A stretch of 64,000 nt of DNA from Schleiferilactobacillus perolens DSM 12744 (GTDB lineage: Bacteria; Bacillota; Bacilli; Lactobacillales; Lactobacillaceae), in NCBI RefSeq assembly GCF_001435585.1, contig NZ_AZEC01000002.1, positions 258,297 to 322,296 on the forward strand, in the 5' to 3' direction. How positions within the stretch are numbered: position 1 is the first letter of the stretch; each line of letters opens with the position of its first letter. Positions 26,349 through 35,155 of this stretch are shown piece after piece. A program made the translations under genes and the position numbers. Below the pieces are notes generated by a model. The model worked only from the letters and a program-made list of their open reading frames with translations. It made no database searches and was not told the DNA's origin.

Positions 26349-26349
26349 C

Positions 26350-26393
26350 AAAAAATGGATTTAGCCTGCACCGTCGGCTGAGTCCATTTTTTT
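26350..26393 (+). terminator. Terminator after the pseudo-ATPase gene
   Basis: AAAAAATGGATTTAGCC pairs with GGCTGAGTCCATTTTTTT across a nine-base loop. Confidence 0.8.
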
Positions 26394-26461
26394 GCGTTCT
26401 CCAATGGTGCTGGGCATAATGGAAGTGTTCACTAAGTTAATCAGATTGGAGATTTGTTGTG

Positions 26462-27418
26462 ATGCATGAAATATTTATTGCCGCACCCGTACCTCAACTC
26501 ATGACGGACCAGTTAGCAAAATTGCCCGTGCATGTCACCATTCATCAAAGTGCCGACCCTATTACCCTCGCTGAACTCAAAGATGGCGTTAAAAATGCTG
26601 AAATTCTGGTGGTTCCCTTATCGACTCCGGTGACAACTGATGTGTTAGCCGCCGCACCGCATTTACGCTTAATTGCAAACTATGGGGCAGGTGTGGATAA
26701 CATTGCACTGGACGACGCCCATGCCCGCAATATTCAGGTCGTGAATACTCCCGGCGTGTCCGCCAACGCAGTGGCCGAGTTAACCATCGCGTTAATCTTA
26801 GCCTGGAGTCGCCGCTTGCCCGAGGGCGACTCCCTCATGCGCCACGAAGGGTTCAAAGCCTGGGAACCATTATTCTTCTTAGGCCACGAGATCCAAGGCA
26901 AGTCGCTGGGAATTGTTGGTTTGGGCGCGATTGGCCGATCAGTTGCGGCCAAGGCAACTGCGTTGGGAATGTCCGTCCAATACTGGCAGCGTCATGCCCT
27001 CACCTCAGATGAAGAGAAGACATTGGGTGTGCATTATGCCACCCTTGACCAATTACTCGCGACAAGTCAATTCGTCAGTCTGCATGTACCGCTGGTTGCC
27101 GGTACGCACCATTTAATTGATGCTCCAAAATTGGCTAAAATGCGTCATGACGCGGTTTTGATTAATGTTGCTCGTGGACCCGTCATTGACGAAGCAGCCC
27201 TGCTCAAGGCACTGCAAGCCGGAGAAATCGCTGGTGCTGCCCTGGATGTATACGAGCACGAGCCTCAGGTGAGCGCGGGTCTTAAAAAAATGGAAAACGT
27301 CATACTGACACCACACATCGGTAATGCGACCGTTGAAGCCCGGGAAGCCATGGCAGCATTGATCACTGCCAATATTACTGCCTACCTGCAGGGAGAGCCG
27401 CTAAAGTTTACGGTCTAA
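26462..27418 (+). CDS. D-isomer-specific 2-hydroxyacid dehydrogenase
   Basis: 318 residues. The NAD-binding loop is GIVGLGAIGRSVA (about residue 148). The catalytic Arg lies in NVARGPVIDEAAL, the Glu in DVYEHEP and the His in TPHIGNATVEAR. It is closest in layout to glyoxylate/hydroxypyruvate reductases and related D-2-hydroxyacid dehydrogenases rather than D-lactate dehydrogenase. GGAGA lies upstream of both GTG 26459 and ATG 26462, so the start is ambiguous by one codon. Monocistronic between two terminators. Confidence 0.92.
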   Translation: MHEIFIAAPVPQLMTDQLAKLPVHVTIHQSADPITLAELKDGVKNAEILVVPLSTPVTTDVLAAAPHLRLIANYGAGVDNIALDDAHARNIQVVNTPGVSANAVAELTIALILAWSRRLPEGDSLMRHEGFKAWEPLFFLGHEIQGKSLGIVGLGAIGRSVAAKATALGMSVQYWQRHALTSDEEKTLGVHYATLDQLLATSQFVSLHVPLVAGTHHLIDAPKLAKMRHDAVLINVARGPVIDEAALLKALQAGEIAGAALDVYEHEPQVSAGLKKMENVILTPHIGNATVEAREAMAALITANITAYLQGEPLKFTV

Positions 27419-27421
27419 CTT

Positions 27422-27467
27422 AAAAAAACTGGCCGCCGCAGAAATTATCACGGTGACCAGTTTTTTG
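27422..27467. terminator. Bidirectional terminator
   Basis: AAAAAACTGG (27423-27432) pairs with CCAGTTTTTT (27457-27466), with extra pairing inside. It serves the dehydrogenase and the opposing histidine kinase gene. Confidence 0.82.
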
Positions 27468-27474
27468 ATGCTGT

Positions 27475-28983
27475 TTACTTTTCCAATTTTGGTTTTTCTT
27501 CCTTGGGTTCCGTGCTATCCGGGAATGTAATTTTGAACGTGGTGCCCTCATGCAATTGACTGTGCACTTTGATATCGCCGCCGTGTTGTTTGACCAGCGA
27601 ATGCACAATTGAAAGCCCCAGTCCAGATTCCCCGTACTTCGTGTTTTTACGAGACGGATCAGCCTTGTAATACCGATCCCAGATATTGCGTACTTGATCT
27701 GGCGTCATCCCAATCCCCGTATCTGAAATCGTAAAGGCCGCCTCATGGAAGCCCCGCTCAGCCTTAATGGTAATTTGACCATTTTGGGTAAATTGAATGG
27801 CGTTTTGGATCACGTTGAAAATTATTTGCACGAACCGGTCGTAATCAGCGTACACTTGTACCGGCGCAGTTCCTTCCAATATCAACTTATCTTTGGCCTC
27901 CGCAGCCTTTTGCGTCAATTGTGTCACAATATTGTGCAAAGGCTCCATGGCATCAAACTCCCGCTCAGATAGTCGAATCTGACCGGTGCGGATTTTTTCG
28001 TAATCCAGGTTTTCATTAACTAATCGGATGAGTCGCTTGGTTTCACCACGCATCAATTCGATGCTCTTACCCTTAGACTCTTCAGGAATAGCATCGTAGG
28101 CTAAACCTTCCAACAGACCATTGATCGTAGTCAATGGCGTCCGCATTTCGTGTGCCGCATTCGCCATGAATTCTTTGCGGCGTTCTTCCTGCCGCTCGAT
28201 TTCATTTTGCGAATCCTGCAGTGACTTGGCCATGATATTAAAATCACTCGCCAAATCGTCAATTTCATCTCGATGCTTACTGGGCAAATCAATATCAAAG
28301 TTCCCATCTGCGACTTCATGGGCCGCATGACGTACCTGATTGACTCGAGAAACCTGATACCGTGCCAGTAAATAAGCCAAGATTAAAGCCAGTACCAACG
28401 AAATAATCAGGGCCACAAACATATTGGACTCGATCTGGTTAATATTCGAGTTAATGTCTGCAATGCGCGCGCTGACCACCACGGCAGCAATCATCTTGTT
28501 CTCATAGAACCAGGGAACGACAACATATGCTTCTGGCTGGGCCCCTGTTGGCATTTGATCCATTCGCAACAGTTTACCCGTGGAAGACACATCCCGAATA
28601 TATTCGCTCTTCTTCAGAGTCTGCCAATATGCTTTAGTCAAATGCAGCGGTACTGGTCGCATGGCATTCTCATTCGGGGCAGGATAAACACGCAGATTAC
28701 CATTGGTCTGATTGGTCGCGGCGGAATAAATCGCAAAATTGACCTTTTGATTTTTAAACACCGTCTCAATGTTGCGAATGGTTTCAGCATTGATCTGATA
28801 ATGACCATCACTGGACGTTCTGGCCACCAACCGCTCAGCATTTTGCCCATAACCTGTCAGTTGATCATACGTGCTGCTATACACGTAATTACTGTAATAA
28901 TTAAGAACCGTACCGCCCACGATGAAGATCACGGTCAGGATCACCGCGAAGAAGCTGATCATCAACTGGTAGATAAGTTTCAT
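27475..28983 (-). CDS. Sensor histidine kinase with HAMP domain
   Basis: 502 residues: helix at about 5-27, extracellular domain to about residue 185, second helix about 190-210. A HAMP domain follows (VNQVRHAAHEVADGNFDIDLPSKHRDEIDDLASDFN). The H-box is EFMANAAHEMRTPLTTINGLLEGL, the N-box IIFNVIQNAIQF and the G-box KYGESGLGLSIV. The C-terminal tail is Lys/Glu-rich. It overlaps the response regulator by four bases. The signal is unknown; the layout resembles YclK/PhoR-like envelope sensors. Confidence 0.93.
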   Translation of the reverse strand: MKLIYQLMISFFAVILTVIFIVGGTVLNYYSNYVYSSTYDQLTGYGQNAERLVARTSSDGHYQINAETIRNIETVFKNQKVNFAIYSAATNQTNGNLRVYPAPNENAMRPVPLHLTKAYWQTLKKSEYIRDVSSTGKLLRMDQMPTGAQPEAYVVVPWFYENKMIAAVVVSARIADINSNINQIESNMFVALIISLVLALILAYLLARYQVSRVNQVRHAAHEVADGNFDIDLPSKHRDEIDDLASDFNIMAKSLQDSQNEIERQEERRKEFMANAAHEMRTPLTTINGLLEGLAYDAIPEESKGKSIELMRGETKRLIRLVNENLDYEKIRTGQIRLSEREFDAMEPLHNIVTQLTQKAAEAKDKLILEGTAPVQVYADYDRFVQIIFNVIQNAIQFTQNGQITIKAERGFHEAAFTISDTGIGMTPDQVRNIWDRYYKADPSRKNTKYGESGLGLSIVHSLVKQHGGDIKVHSQLHEGTTFKITFPDSTEPKEEKPKLEK

Positions 28984-29717
28984 TCGTCCTCACTTTGCCC
29001 ATCCGAAAGGTCGCTATCATCGTACTTATAGCCGACCCCCCAAACCGTCTGGATGACTTGTGGACCCACCTTTTCAATTTTTTGGCGCAACTTTTTAATG
29101 TGGGCGTCGACGGTTCGTTCATCCCCAAAATATTCATAATCCCAGACTAATTCCAATAATTGTTCCCGAGAAAATACCTGTTTAGGCTTTTGTGCCAATG
29201 TCTTCAACAAATCAAATTCCTTCGGTGTTAAATTCTCGATTTGCTTGCCATCCAAAAAAGCTTCCCGCGTTTTAGTCGACAACTGCAAATGGCCAGTGGT
29301 CACATCGTAGGCATCATCAGCGCTCTCGCTATGTTCTTCTCCTTCACCCATTTCCACCCGTCGATGCAGTGCCTTGATGCGGGCAATCAACGTGATGGGA
29401 CTGAAAGGCTTGGTGACATAATCATCGGCCCCCATTTCCAATCCCAAGACCTGATCACTATCCGAGTCCCGCGCGGTTAACATAATGATCGGCACGGTTT
29501 GGGAAACTTCACGAATTTCTTTAGCGACTTGCATACCGTCTTTACCAGGCAAATTCAAATCCAGTGTGATAATATCCCAACCAGTGGGATCTTCATTGAA
29601 TTTATCCACTGCCTCGTTGCCATCATACGCAAAAACAACGTCCCAACCTTCTTTTTGGAAAAACATCGACATCATTTCCGAAACAGATTTATTATCCTCA
29701 ATCATTAAAAGCTTCAT
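28980..29717 (-). CDS. OmpR-family response regulator
   Basis: About 245 residues: receiver domain with IEDN, Asp in DIITLDLNLPGKDG, LTARD and TKPF. A winged-helix domain follows (LTPKEFDLLKTLAQKPKQVFSREQLLELVWDYEYFGDERTVDAHIKKLRQKIEK). The linker between domains is unusually acidic (GEGEEHSESADDAYD). The ATG at 29717 fits AAAGGGG at seven bases better than the ATG at 29723. It is cotranscribed with the kinase; a small membrane protein gene lies just upstream on the same strand. Confidence 0.93.
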   Translation of the reverse strand: MKLLMIEDNKSVSEMMSMFFQKEGWDVVFAYDGNEAVDKFNEDPTGWDIITLDLNLPGKDGMQVAKEIREVSQTVPIIMLTARDSDSDQVLGLEMGADDYVTKPFSPITLIARIKALHRRVEMGEGEEHSESADDAYDVTTGHLQLSTKTREAFLDGKQIENLTPKEFDLLKTLAQKPKQVFSREQLLELVWDYEYFGDERTVDAHIKKLRQKIEKVGPQVIQTVWGVGYKYDDSDLSDGQSEDE

Positions 29718-29729
29718 GTCCATACCCCT

Positions 29730-30140
29730 TTACTTCAGTCGATCGCGTAACCCGATTGTTCGATGACGCCGTTTGTGGGCGAGATTGTTGTCTGGGTCCA
29801 CATAGTCTCGAGGCAATTCGTCCCGGTCGATTAAGTATTTCTTCAATTTTGTTTCAACATAGGCAAAGATGCCCACGGTGAGTAACACGCTTAAGAATAA
29901 CCATATGATAAAAAAGTTGTCCCAATGTAACCAATGTATGAATAAACCAAGAAGGAGGGTTCCTCCGCCAATGATCAAATGGGCATTTCGCGCTTGTTGC
30001 TGCGCATATTTAAACGCAGCTTCGTTGGTACTGGCCAAATACGACTTGTAAGCCACAATTTCATCGGCTCTTTTGGCGGGCCAAAAAACATACTTCACTC
30101 CAATTGCCAAAATAATTCCGCCGACCCATACAAAAATCAT
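29730..30140 (-). CDS. Membrane protein, possibly SdpI-like
   Basis: 136 residues with three predicted helices (about 2-20, 52-68, 73-92) and a basic C-terminal tail (ETKLKKYLIDRDELPRDY, HKRRHRTIGLRDRLK). The stretch AYKSYLASTNEAAFKYAQQQARNAHLIIGG recalls the conserved region of SdpI immunity-type proteins, but the match is weak. It ends 12 bases before the response regulator start, so it is probably the first gene of that operon. AGGAAAGCAGG lies upstream of the ATG. Confidence 0.65.
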   Translation of the reverse strand: MIFVWVGGIILAIGVKYVFWPAKRADEIVAYKSYLASTNEAAFKYAQQQARNAHLIIGGGTLLLGLFIHWLHWDNFFIIWLFLSVLLTVGIFAYVETKLKKYLIDRDELPRDYVDPDNNLAHKRRHRTIGLRDRLK

Positions 30141-30284
30141 GGTCGCACCTGCTTTCCTTTCCTCACCACTCAGTTAGAGCAGCAAGCTTACACGCTTTAT
30201 TTTAACCGATTTACAAGGGAATGCCAAAAATGCTACCATTACGCTGAACGCTTTATAATTTGAAAACTTTTTAGGAGGAATACT

Positions 30285-31064
30285 ATGACTCAATATTCAG
30301 GCGTCGTATTCTTCGACCTTGATGGAACGCTGCTCAACGGCCATTCCGTGGTCGATGACAGTACCGCCAACGCAGTCCATGAGCTCAAAGACAATGGCTA
30401 TCTACCCATTATTGCTACCGGCCGCTCACCCTTAGAAATTAAAGATGCCCGCCGGGCCACTGGTATCAATACATTCATTACCTTAAACGGCGGTTACATT
30501 GAATACGAGGGCAAGGCCATCTATCGCGGCGTGATTCCCCATGACATCGTGGATCAGACAGTGGCCATTGGTGACGCCCTGGGTGAAGCTGTCAGTTTTT
30601 ATACTGCCGACGCCATCCGCACGACTCGGGATACAACTGCCATGCGAACTGCCTATACGGATATTAAGACCACAATTCCTGCCGTTGATCCTGACTATTA
30701 TCAAGGTCGCGACATTCTCATGCTATTGATCTTAACTGAAAAAAATGACGGTCGTTATGAATTTCCACTGAAAGACGAGCTGGATTTTTATCGCAATGGT
30801 CCCCACTCCATTGATACTGTGCTAAAAACCGTGTCAAAACGCAAAGGTATCGAACGTTTACTGGCATTGTTGAAACTGACAGACATTCCTACTTATGCAT
30901 TCGGCGACGGTCCTAACGATCTGCCCATGTTGGAATACGTTGATCATCCTGTGGCAATGGGTAATGGGATTACTGCAGCCAAGGACCGGGCAGAATTTAT
31001 CACCAGCACCAATACCGCGGATGGCATCCGTAATGGGTTGCGTCACTTTAATTTAATCAAATAG
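30285..31064 (+). CDS. HAD-superfamily Cof-type phosphatase
   Basis: 259 residues: motif I FFDLDGTLLNGHS with both Asp residues, motif II IIATGRSP and motif III region SKRKGIERLLALL. Motif IV is AFGDGPNDLPMLEYVDHPVAMGNG. The C2B cap places it with Cof/YkrA-type phosphatases of sugar phosphates or flavin/PLP intermediates. A strong RBS (TTAGGAGGAAT) precedes the ATG. It ends nine bases before plsY, suggesting one transcript. Confidence 0.92.
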   Translation: MTQYSGVVFFDLDGTLLNGHSVVDDSTANAVHELKDNGYLPIIATGRSPLEIKDARRATGINTFITLNGGYIEYEGKAIYRGVIPHDIVDQTVAIGDALGEAVSFYTADAIRTTRDTTAMRTAYTDIKTTIPAVDPDYYQGRDILMLLILTEKNDGRYEFPLKDELDFYRNGPHSIDTVLKTVSKRKGIERLLALLKLTDIPTYAFGDGPNDLPMLEYVDHPVAMGNGITAAKDRAEFITSTNTADGIRNGLRHFNLIK

Positions 31065-31073
31065 GAGATAACT

Positions 31074-31724
31074 ATGATTCTTCCCCGTATTGGCAGTATG
31101 CTGCTGGGCTATGTGTTGGGTAATTTTCTCACAGCATTTGCGGTGACTTACCTATTTGCTCATACCTCTCCCCGTAAGATTGGCTCCGGCAACCCCGGCA
31201 TGGCCAATGTGATGGCGCAGCTCGGCTTCGGTCCCGGCGTGCTGGTATTAATTGGTGACTTAGGTAAAACGATTCTGGCGGTGGTCCTCGCCCAGTATTG
31301 GTTTGGGTCCAATATTGGCTCCCTTGCTACTCTTTATGCGGCGGTGGGAGCTACCTTGGGTCACAACTTTCCCGTCTGGCAAAATTTCCGCGGCGGCAAG
31401 GGTGTTGCAGTGACCGTCGCTTTGGTTGTCCTCTACAATCCCTTTTGGGGATTCATGGCCCTGATCGGTGCCTTGGTAGTACTTCTGGCCACTCAATACC
31501 TTAGTCTAGCAGGGATTGCGATATTGGCTGTCTACCTGATTATCAGTTTGTTTGTTTTTACGCCAGAAGTTTCTATTGTTCTGGCAGTATTGATGCTGGT
31601 TATGAGTGTGCGGTTTTGGCGGGATATTGAGAATATTCTTCAGGGGAAACAGGAGAAGAAGAATATTCCCAGGAAGATTGTTTCGCTGTTGAAGAAAAAG
31701 GCGGCTAAACCTGTCAAAAAGTAG
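31074..31724 (+). CDS. plsY: Acyl-phosphate:glycerol-3-phosphate acyltransferase
   Basis: 216 residues, five or more helices. It has the three PlsY motifs: SGNPGMANVM (motif 1), LGHNFPVWQNFRGGKGVAV (motif 2) and the later helix with SLAGIAIL. It makes lysophosphatidic acid at the membrane from acyl phosphate, the first step of phospholipid synthesis. AGGAGATAACT precedes the ATG. It follows the HAD gene closely; the basic C-terminal tail (KKKAAKPVKK) is typical. The tmRNA gene comes next. Confidence 0.94.
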   Translation: MILPRIGSMLLGYVLGNFLTAFAVTYLFAHTSPRKIGSGNPGMANVMAQLGFGPGVLVLIGDLGKTILAVVLAQYWFGSNIGSLATLYAAVGATLGHNFPVWQNFRGGKGVAVTVALVVLYNPFWGFMALIGALVVLLATQYLSLAGIAILAVYLIISLFVFTPEVSIVLAVLMLVMSVRFWRDIENILQGKQEKKNIPRKIVSLLKKKAAKPVKK

Positions 31725-31754
31725 ACGTATTGCCGTCAACCACATGTGGTGAAG

Positions 31755-31783
31755 TTGACAATCCGGGTGTTTCTTGCTAAGCT
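31755..31783 (+). promoter_or_regulatory. tmRNA promoter
   Basis: TTGACA (31755-31760), 17 bases, extended -10 TGC-TAAGCT (31778-31783), about 20 bases before the tmRNA 5' end. Confidence 0.65.
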
Positions 31784-31802
31784 TATCATGCATTACGAAT
31801 CT

Positions 31803-32174
31803 GGGGGTGTTACGGATTCGACATGCGTAGGTGAGTGTGAGTTGCATTCCGCAGGAGACGTCTGCGTCATCACCGTCACAGTTAATATAACTGCAAAAGA
31901 TCAAAATTCTTACGCTTTAGCTGCCTAATCACAGCTTACTAGCGTGATCCTTCATCGCCGTGACCCGGGCGGTGGTCAAGGGTCTCAAAAAATCACCGGG
32001 TTACGATTCAGCGCTACACCTGGGTGCTGAATAAGAGACTTACAGGCATGTCTGTGCGTGCCAGCCTTGATTAGCGGCGTTTCGTGCAGACGAGATTAAT
32101 AAGTTGTTAATCTATGAATGTAGAGATTTGCATGGCAATGCGTATGGACACGGGTTCAACTCCCGTCACCTCCA
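31803..32174 (+). ncRNA. ssrA: tmRNA (one-piece)
   Basis: The 5' end GGGGGTGTTACGGATTCGAC and the 3' T arm ACGGGTTCAACTCCCGT with acceptor CACCTCC-A form the tRNA-like domain; CCA is not encoded. The tag reading frame begins with the GCA resume codon at 31893 and ends with TAA at 31926-31928, encoding AKDQNSYALAA. The ALAA tail is the expected ClpXP degron. Pseudoknot segments follow (for example GTGACCCGGGCGG with its partner near 31998-32010). It rescues stalled ribosomes together with SmpB. Confidence 0.96.
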
Positions 32175-32185
32175 TAATCACCGAG

Positions 32186-32216
32186 CTCCTTGGAATTTCC
32201 AAGGAGTTTTTATTTT
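32186..32216 (+). terminator. tmRNA terminator
   Basis: CTCCTTGG - AATTT - CCAAGGAG followed by TTTTTATTTT. Confidence 0.92.
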
Positions 32217-32254
32217 GCAATACACACCAATTACATACCCTTTAGAATAAATTC

Positions 32255-32283
32255 TTGACTCGGTACGTTTTGTTCAATATAAT
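32255..32283 (+). promoter_or_regulatory. Promoter of the 93-residue membrane protein gene
   Basis: TTGACT (32255-32260), 17 bases, TATAAT (32278-32283): a near-consensus vegetative promoter. Confidence 0.85.
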
Positions 32284-32333
32284 GAAACCACTTTCGAAGT
32301 ATCGATTGAATCACCCTTTAAGGAGGAGTTTCG

Positions 32334-32615
32334 ATGTTTAGTGCCCTAATTGTGGGTCATATTCTATTTGGTTTAGCGTCCTTTGCTGGTTCTCTGTTGT
32401 TGGTGGCTGGTTTCAAAACGTCATTCCACTTACTCACTAAGATTCAGCAAGCAGGTATTCTGTTCACCGTGGGTGGACTGTTTGCAACATTAGCGTTTGC
32501 CATGGGGGCCCACGGTAACTGGTTCGCCACTGTTGTTTTTATCATCCTTGGTACGAGCATGGCCGGATTTTTAGCATGGCCGCGCCAACAGTCAGCACCG
32601 ACCAAATTAAAGTAA
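32334..32615 (+). CDS. Small three-helix membrane protein, unknown
   Basis: 93 residues with three predicted helices (about 3-25, 40-60 and 63-82), rich in Gly, Ala and Phe, with a short polar tail (PRQQSAPTKLK). TAAGGAGGAG precedes the ATG. Near-consensus promoter and own terminator: a monocistronic, probably well-expressed gene. I recognise no family. Confidence 0.8.
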   Translation: MFSALIVGHILFGLASFAGSLLLVAGFKTSFHLLTKIQQAGILFTVGGLFATLAFAMGAHGNWFATVVFIILGTSMAGFLAWPRQQSAPTKLK

Positions 32616-32659
32616 CCAAAAAGTCCACACCCGACAAAAATTGGATGTGGACTTTTTGG
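32616..32659. terminator. Bidirectional terminator
   Basis: CCAAAAAGTCCACA (32616-32629) pairs exactly with TGTGGACTTTTTGG (32646-32659). It serves the membrane protein gene and the opposing lipoprotein gene. Confidence 0.9.
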
Positions 32660-32665
32660 AATGGT

Positions 32666-33328
32666 CTAGTCGTTATTTGCAGTGATAGTACGATCTTCGT
32701 AAACTAAACCGCCTATCCCATTCTCGGCGTTCTGATCTGACAAATAAATTGCCGTACGCAAGTTAGGGGTGTCAACGCGAATTAGCGTCCCGACATTGGG
32801 ATTATGTGTGGTCCATGTATAATGGCTGGCATCACCAACAGTTTTGCGGGGAAATACGGCAGGATTTTTATTCAATACGATAATTGGTTTATGCGCAAAG
32901 GAGCGAGCCATTCCCTGCGCTTGAGGAGAAACGGGTTGACTGTCGATACTGTTATCTGTCAGCTGTCTCACTTGCTCTGGAGTCCCACCCGTTAAGCGGC
33001 CCTGTTGGAAGTAAAGGTCCCCCTCAACGTATCCCCAAGTATTCTCCGAGTACGAATGCGGTCGACCCACCAAGGCCTTGATCTCGCCTTTTGTCATCCC
33101 CAGTTTTACTTGATCCAAATGCTGGGCATGATGCGCAATGGCATATTCGGCCTGCGATGACGTTTTTTCGGATGCGGACGATGATATGGTGTGCTTTTTG
33201 CGACTGGCTGATTGTGCAGTTGAGACTGAGCGAGTGCCGGACTTTTCCGCCGTATTACTACTGGTTTGGCAAGCGGATAGAAGGCCGATCATCAGTAGAG
33301 TGACAGAGATCGTGATGAATTTCTTCAC
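32666..33328 (-). CDS. Lipoprotein with SmpA/OmlA-like domain
   Basis: 220 residues from GTG 33328, with GAGGAGGAAT upstream. A lipoprotein signal peptide (VKKFITISVTLLMIGLLSAC) is cleaved before Cys, followed by a Ser/Thr/Lys-rich spacer of about 55 residues. Next comes LDQVKLGMTKGEIKALVGRPHSYSENTWGYVEGDLYF, the small SmpA/OmlA (BLIP-like) fold also found in Gram-positive surface lipoproteins. The C-terminal half is unassigned. Extracellular and membrane-anchored; function unknown. The frame upstream of the GTG (to 33391) is not supported. Confidence 0.83.
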   Translation of the reverse strand: MKKFITISVTLLMIGLLSACQTSSNTAEKSGTRSVSTAQSASRKKHTISSSASEKTSSQAEYAIAHHAQHLDQVKLGMTKGEIKALVGRPHSYSENTWGYVEGDLYFQQGRLTGGTPEQVRQLTDNSIDSQPVSPQAQGMARSFAHKPIIVLNKNPAVFPRKTVGDASHYTWTTHNPNVGTLIRVDTPNLRTAIYLSDQNAENGIGGLVYEDRTITANND

Positions 33329-33454
33329 GATAATTCCTCCTCTGCAATATGCAAATTTGGCATGATCGTTTGTGATCGCCATCACTATCATTATCGCAAA
33401 GAATGTGAGTTAAGCCAAGGAGAAAAATAGGCTCTACCGCAATTCACGACGCCA

Positions 33455-34408
33455 TTACGAAGTCGTATGTGCCACAAATACTGGCCACAGAAATTTCACA
33501 ACATTCTGCGTGACTTCCCAATTATGTTCATGTAAGGCAGAGTGCTGCGCGTTGGGCCCTACCACTTTAACCTGCTTGAATACCGTAATCCGATTTTTCA
33601 CCAAATAAGCGATACTGGTGGCTGAAGGAATAGTCACCACCCCATCTGCTTCTGAGCCATCACCTAGATCCCCATAAATATTGAGCATCCGCAGCGTCTT
33701 GGGTACGCCAGAAGCATATTGCGCCAAACGAGCATACTCGGGATGGATCAAAACCGGACGGCCGTTTTGATCTAATCGATTTTGATGCGGCTCATCCGTC
33801 CAAGTGGTCCCATCGTTTGGATGAATAAAGGAGTTGAGCGGTGCACGGCCAATAATGCCATCAAACGGGCCGGCTATCGTCACCAAATTAGCCACTCGCG
33901 GCAAGCCACTGGCCTGGCCAAAACGAAACGTATACAGCGTCGACGCATATGCTCCCATAGAATGGCCCACCAGATTAACGCGGCGAAAACCGAAGTGTTC
34001 ATAACAATAATTCATCAACTGATGCAGCCACTGGGCATACTGCACTTCCCCGGCTCGATTGTTTACAAAGATGATCCGCAATAGATTACGCGAGTTGGCG
34101 CGGGGTTTTGGCCCAATAAACTCAAACTGACCCTGGGGCGATACTTTCACCGTTGTGACAGTATCGGTAACCCCCAAGGAAACAATATCATCAGTAATCA
34201 GTTGAGTGGAATATCCAGTTGAATGCCATCCAGGTACAAAGATCGTTGGAAAGTTCATGGTACTCTTCTCCTGTGTCGTCAACACAACTGGACGGTGGCG
34301 TGCTTGCCCGGCCATGGTAGTTCCCACAACGACGGCCACAACACCACACAGTATCGCCAAAACTGCTATACGGAATGCACATTGAACACGGCGCTGCAAG
34401 TGCAACAC
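33455..34408 (-). CDS. DUF915-type alpha/beta hydrolase, secreted or anchored
   Basis: 317 residues. An N-terminal hydrophobic segment (IAVLAILCGVVAVVVGTTMAG, about 13-33) acts as signal or anchor. The hydrolase has an oxyanion region TIFVPGWHSTGYS and the nucleophile elbow LVGHSMGAY. The acidic residue probably lies in IYGDLGDGSEADGVV and the His in NAQHSALHEHNWEV. It matches cell-surface hydrolases of the DUF915 family common in lactobacilli. The start is GTG 34408 or TTG 34405, behind AAGGGGGG. Substrate unknown. Confidence 0.87.
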   Translation of the reverse strand: MLHLQRRVQCAFRIAVLAILCGVVAVVVGTTMAGQARHRPVVLTTQEKSTMNFPTIFVPGWHSTGYSTQLITDDIVSLGVTDTVTTVKVSPQGQFEFIGPKPRANSRNLLRIIFVNNRAGEVQYAQWLHQLMNYCYEHFGFRRVNLVGHSMGAYASTLYTFRFGQASGLPRVANLVTIAGPFDGIIGRAPLNSFIHPNDGTTWTDEPHQNRLDQNGRPVLIHPEYARLAQYASGVPKTLRMLNIYGDLGDGSEADGVVTIPSATSIAYLVKNRITVFKQVKVVGPNAQHSALHEHNWEVTQNVVKFLWPVFVAHTTS

Positions 34409-34455
34409 GACGCCCCCCTTCTAATTGACTTAACCGGTCCGTATCTCCCTCTTTA

Positions 34456-34494
34456 CAAAAATACCCGGGCAGTTTATCACCCACCCGGGTATTT
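34456..34494 (-). terminator. Terminator of the infC-rpmI-rplT operon
   Basis: Minus strand ATACCCGGG, 14-base loop, CCCGGGTAT, TTTTTG. It lies 19 bases past the rplT stop. Confidence 0.85.
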
Positions 34495-34512
34495 GACAAT
34501 CCTAATATATAA

Positions 34513-34869
34513 TTAAGCAATTGCCTTTTTTGCGGTATCCACCAAAGAAGTGAAACCGGCGGGATCAGCAACCGCTAAATCAGCCAGCATCTTCCGGTTG
34601 ATTGTCACGTTTGCGACCTTTAAACCATGCATTAATTGGCTGTAGCTCATATCATTTTGGCGAGCAGCCGCGTTAATCCGCGCAATCCAAAGCTTGCGGA
34701 AATCACGCTTAACCTGCCGACGATCGCGGAATGCATACCGATAAGAGTTCATTACTTGGGCATTGGCTGACTTGAACAATAAGTGCTTCGCGCCAACGTA
34801 ACCCTTTGCCAGTTTTAATACCTTTTTGCGCCGTTTACGCGCAACAGTTCCACCTTTAACACGTGCCAT
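34513..34869 (-). CDS. rplT: Ribosomal protein L20 (bL20)
   Basis: 118 residues, strongly basic: [50 protein letters not shown]. It assembles early on 23S rRNA and, in Firmicutes, represses its own operon through the leader RNA. Last gene of infC-rpmI-rplT, with AGGAGG before the ATG and a 45-base gap from rpmI. Confidence 0.98.
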   Translation of the reverse strand: MARVKGGTVARKRRKKVLKLAKGYVGAKHLLFKSANAQVMNSYRYAFRDRRQVKRDFRKLWIARINAAARQNDMSYSQLMHGLKVANVTINRKMLADLAVADPAGFTSLVDTAKKAIA

Positions 34870-34914
34870 TACGAGTTCCTCCTTATTCTTTCACGTACAA
34901 AAACAGTTGTGCGA

Positions 34915-35115
34915 TTACTTCATTTGCGAAAGCATCGGTTTGATCCGCTTCATATCACTCGCAGATACTAAAGCTGATTTCCGTAATTGCCGCCGCTGCT
35001 TGACTGTCTTGCCGTGGAACCGGTGGGACGTGTAAGCATGGTGACGCTTCAAAGCACCTGAAGCAGTCCGCTTGAAGCGTTTTGCTGATGCGCGATGTGT
35101 TTTAAACTTTGGCAT
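34915..35115 (-). CDS. rpmI: Ribosomal protein L35 (bL35)
   Basis: 66 residues: [46 protein letters not shown]. Middle gene of the infC operon, with TAGGAGGATT upstream. Confidence 0.98.
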   Translation of the reverse strand: MPKFKTHRASAKRFKRTASGALKRHHAYTSHRFHGKTVKQRRQLRKSALVSASDMKRIKPMLSQMK

Positions 35116-35155
35116 TTGAAAAATCCTCCTAATTTCCTACAGAATTTGAGCGGTC

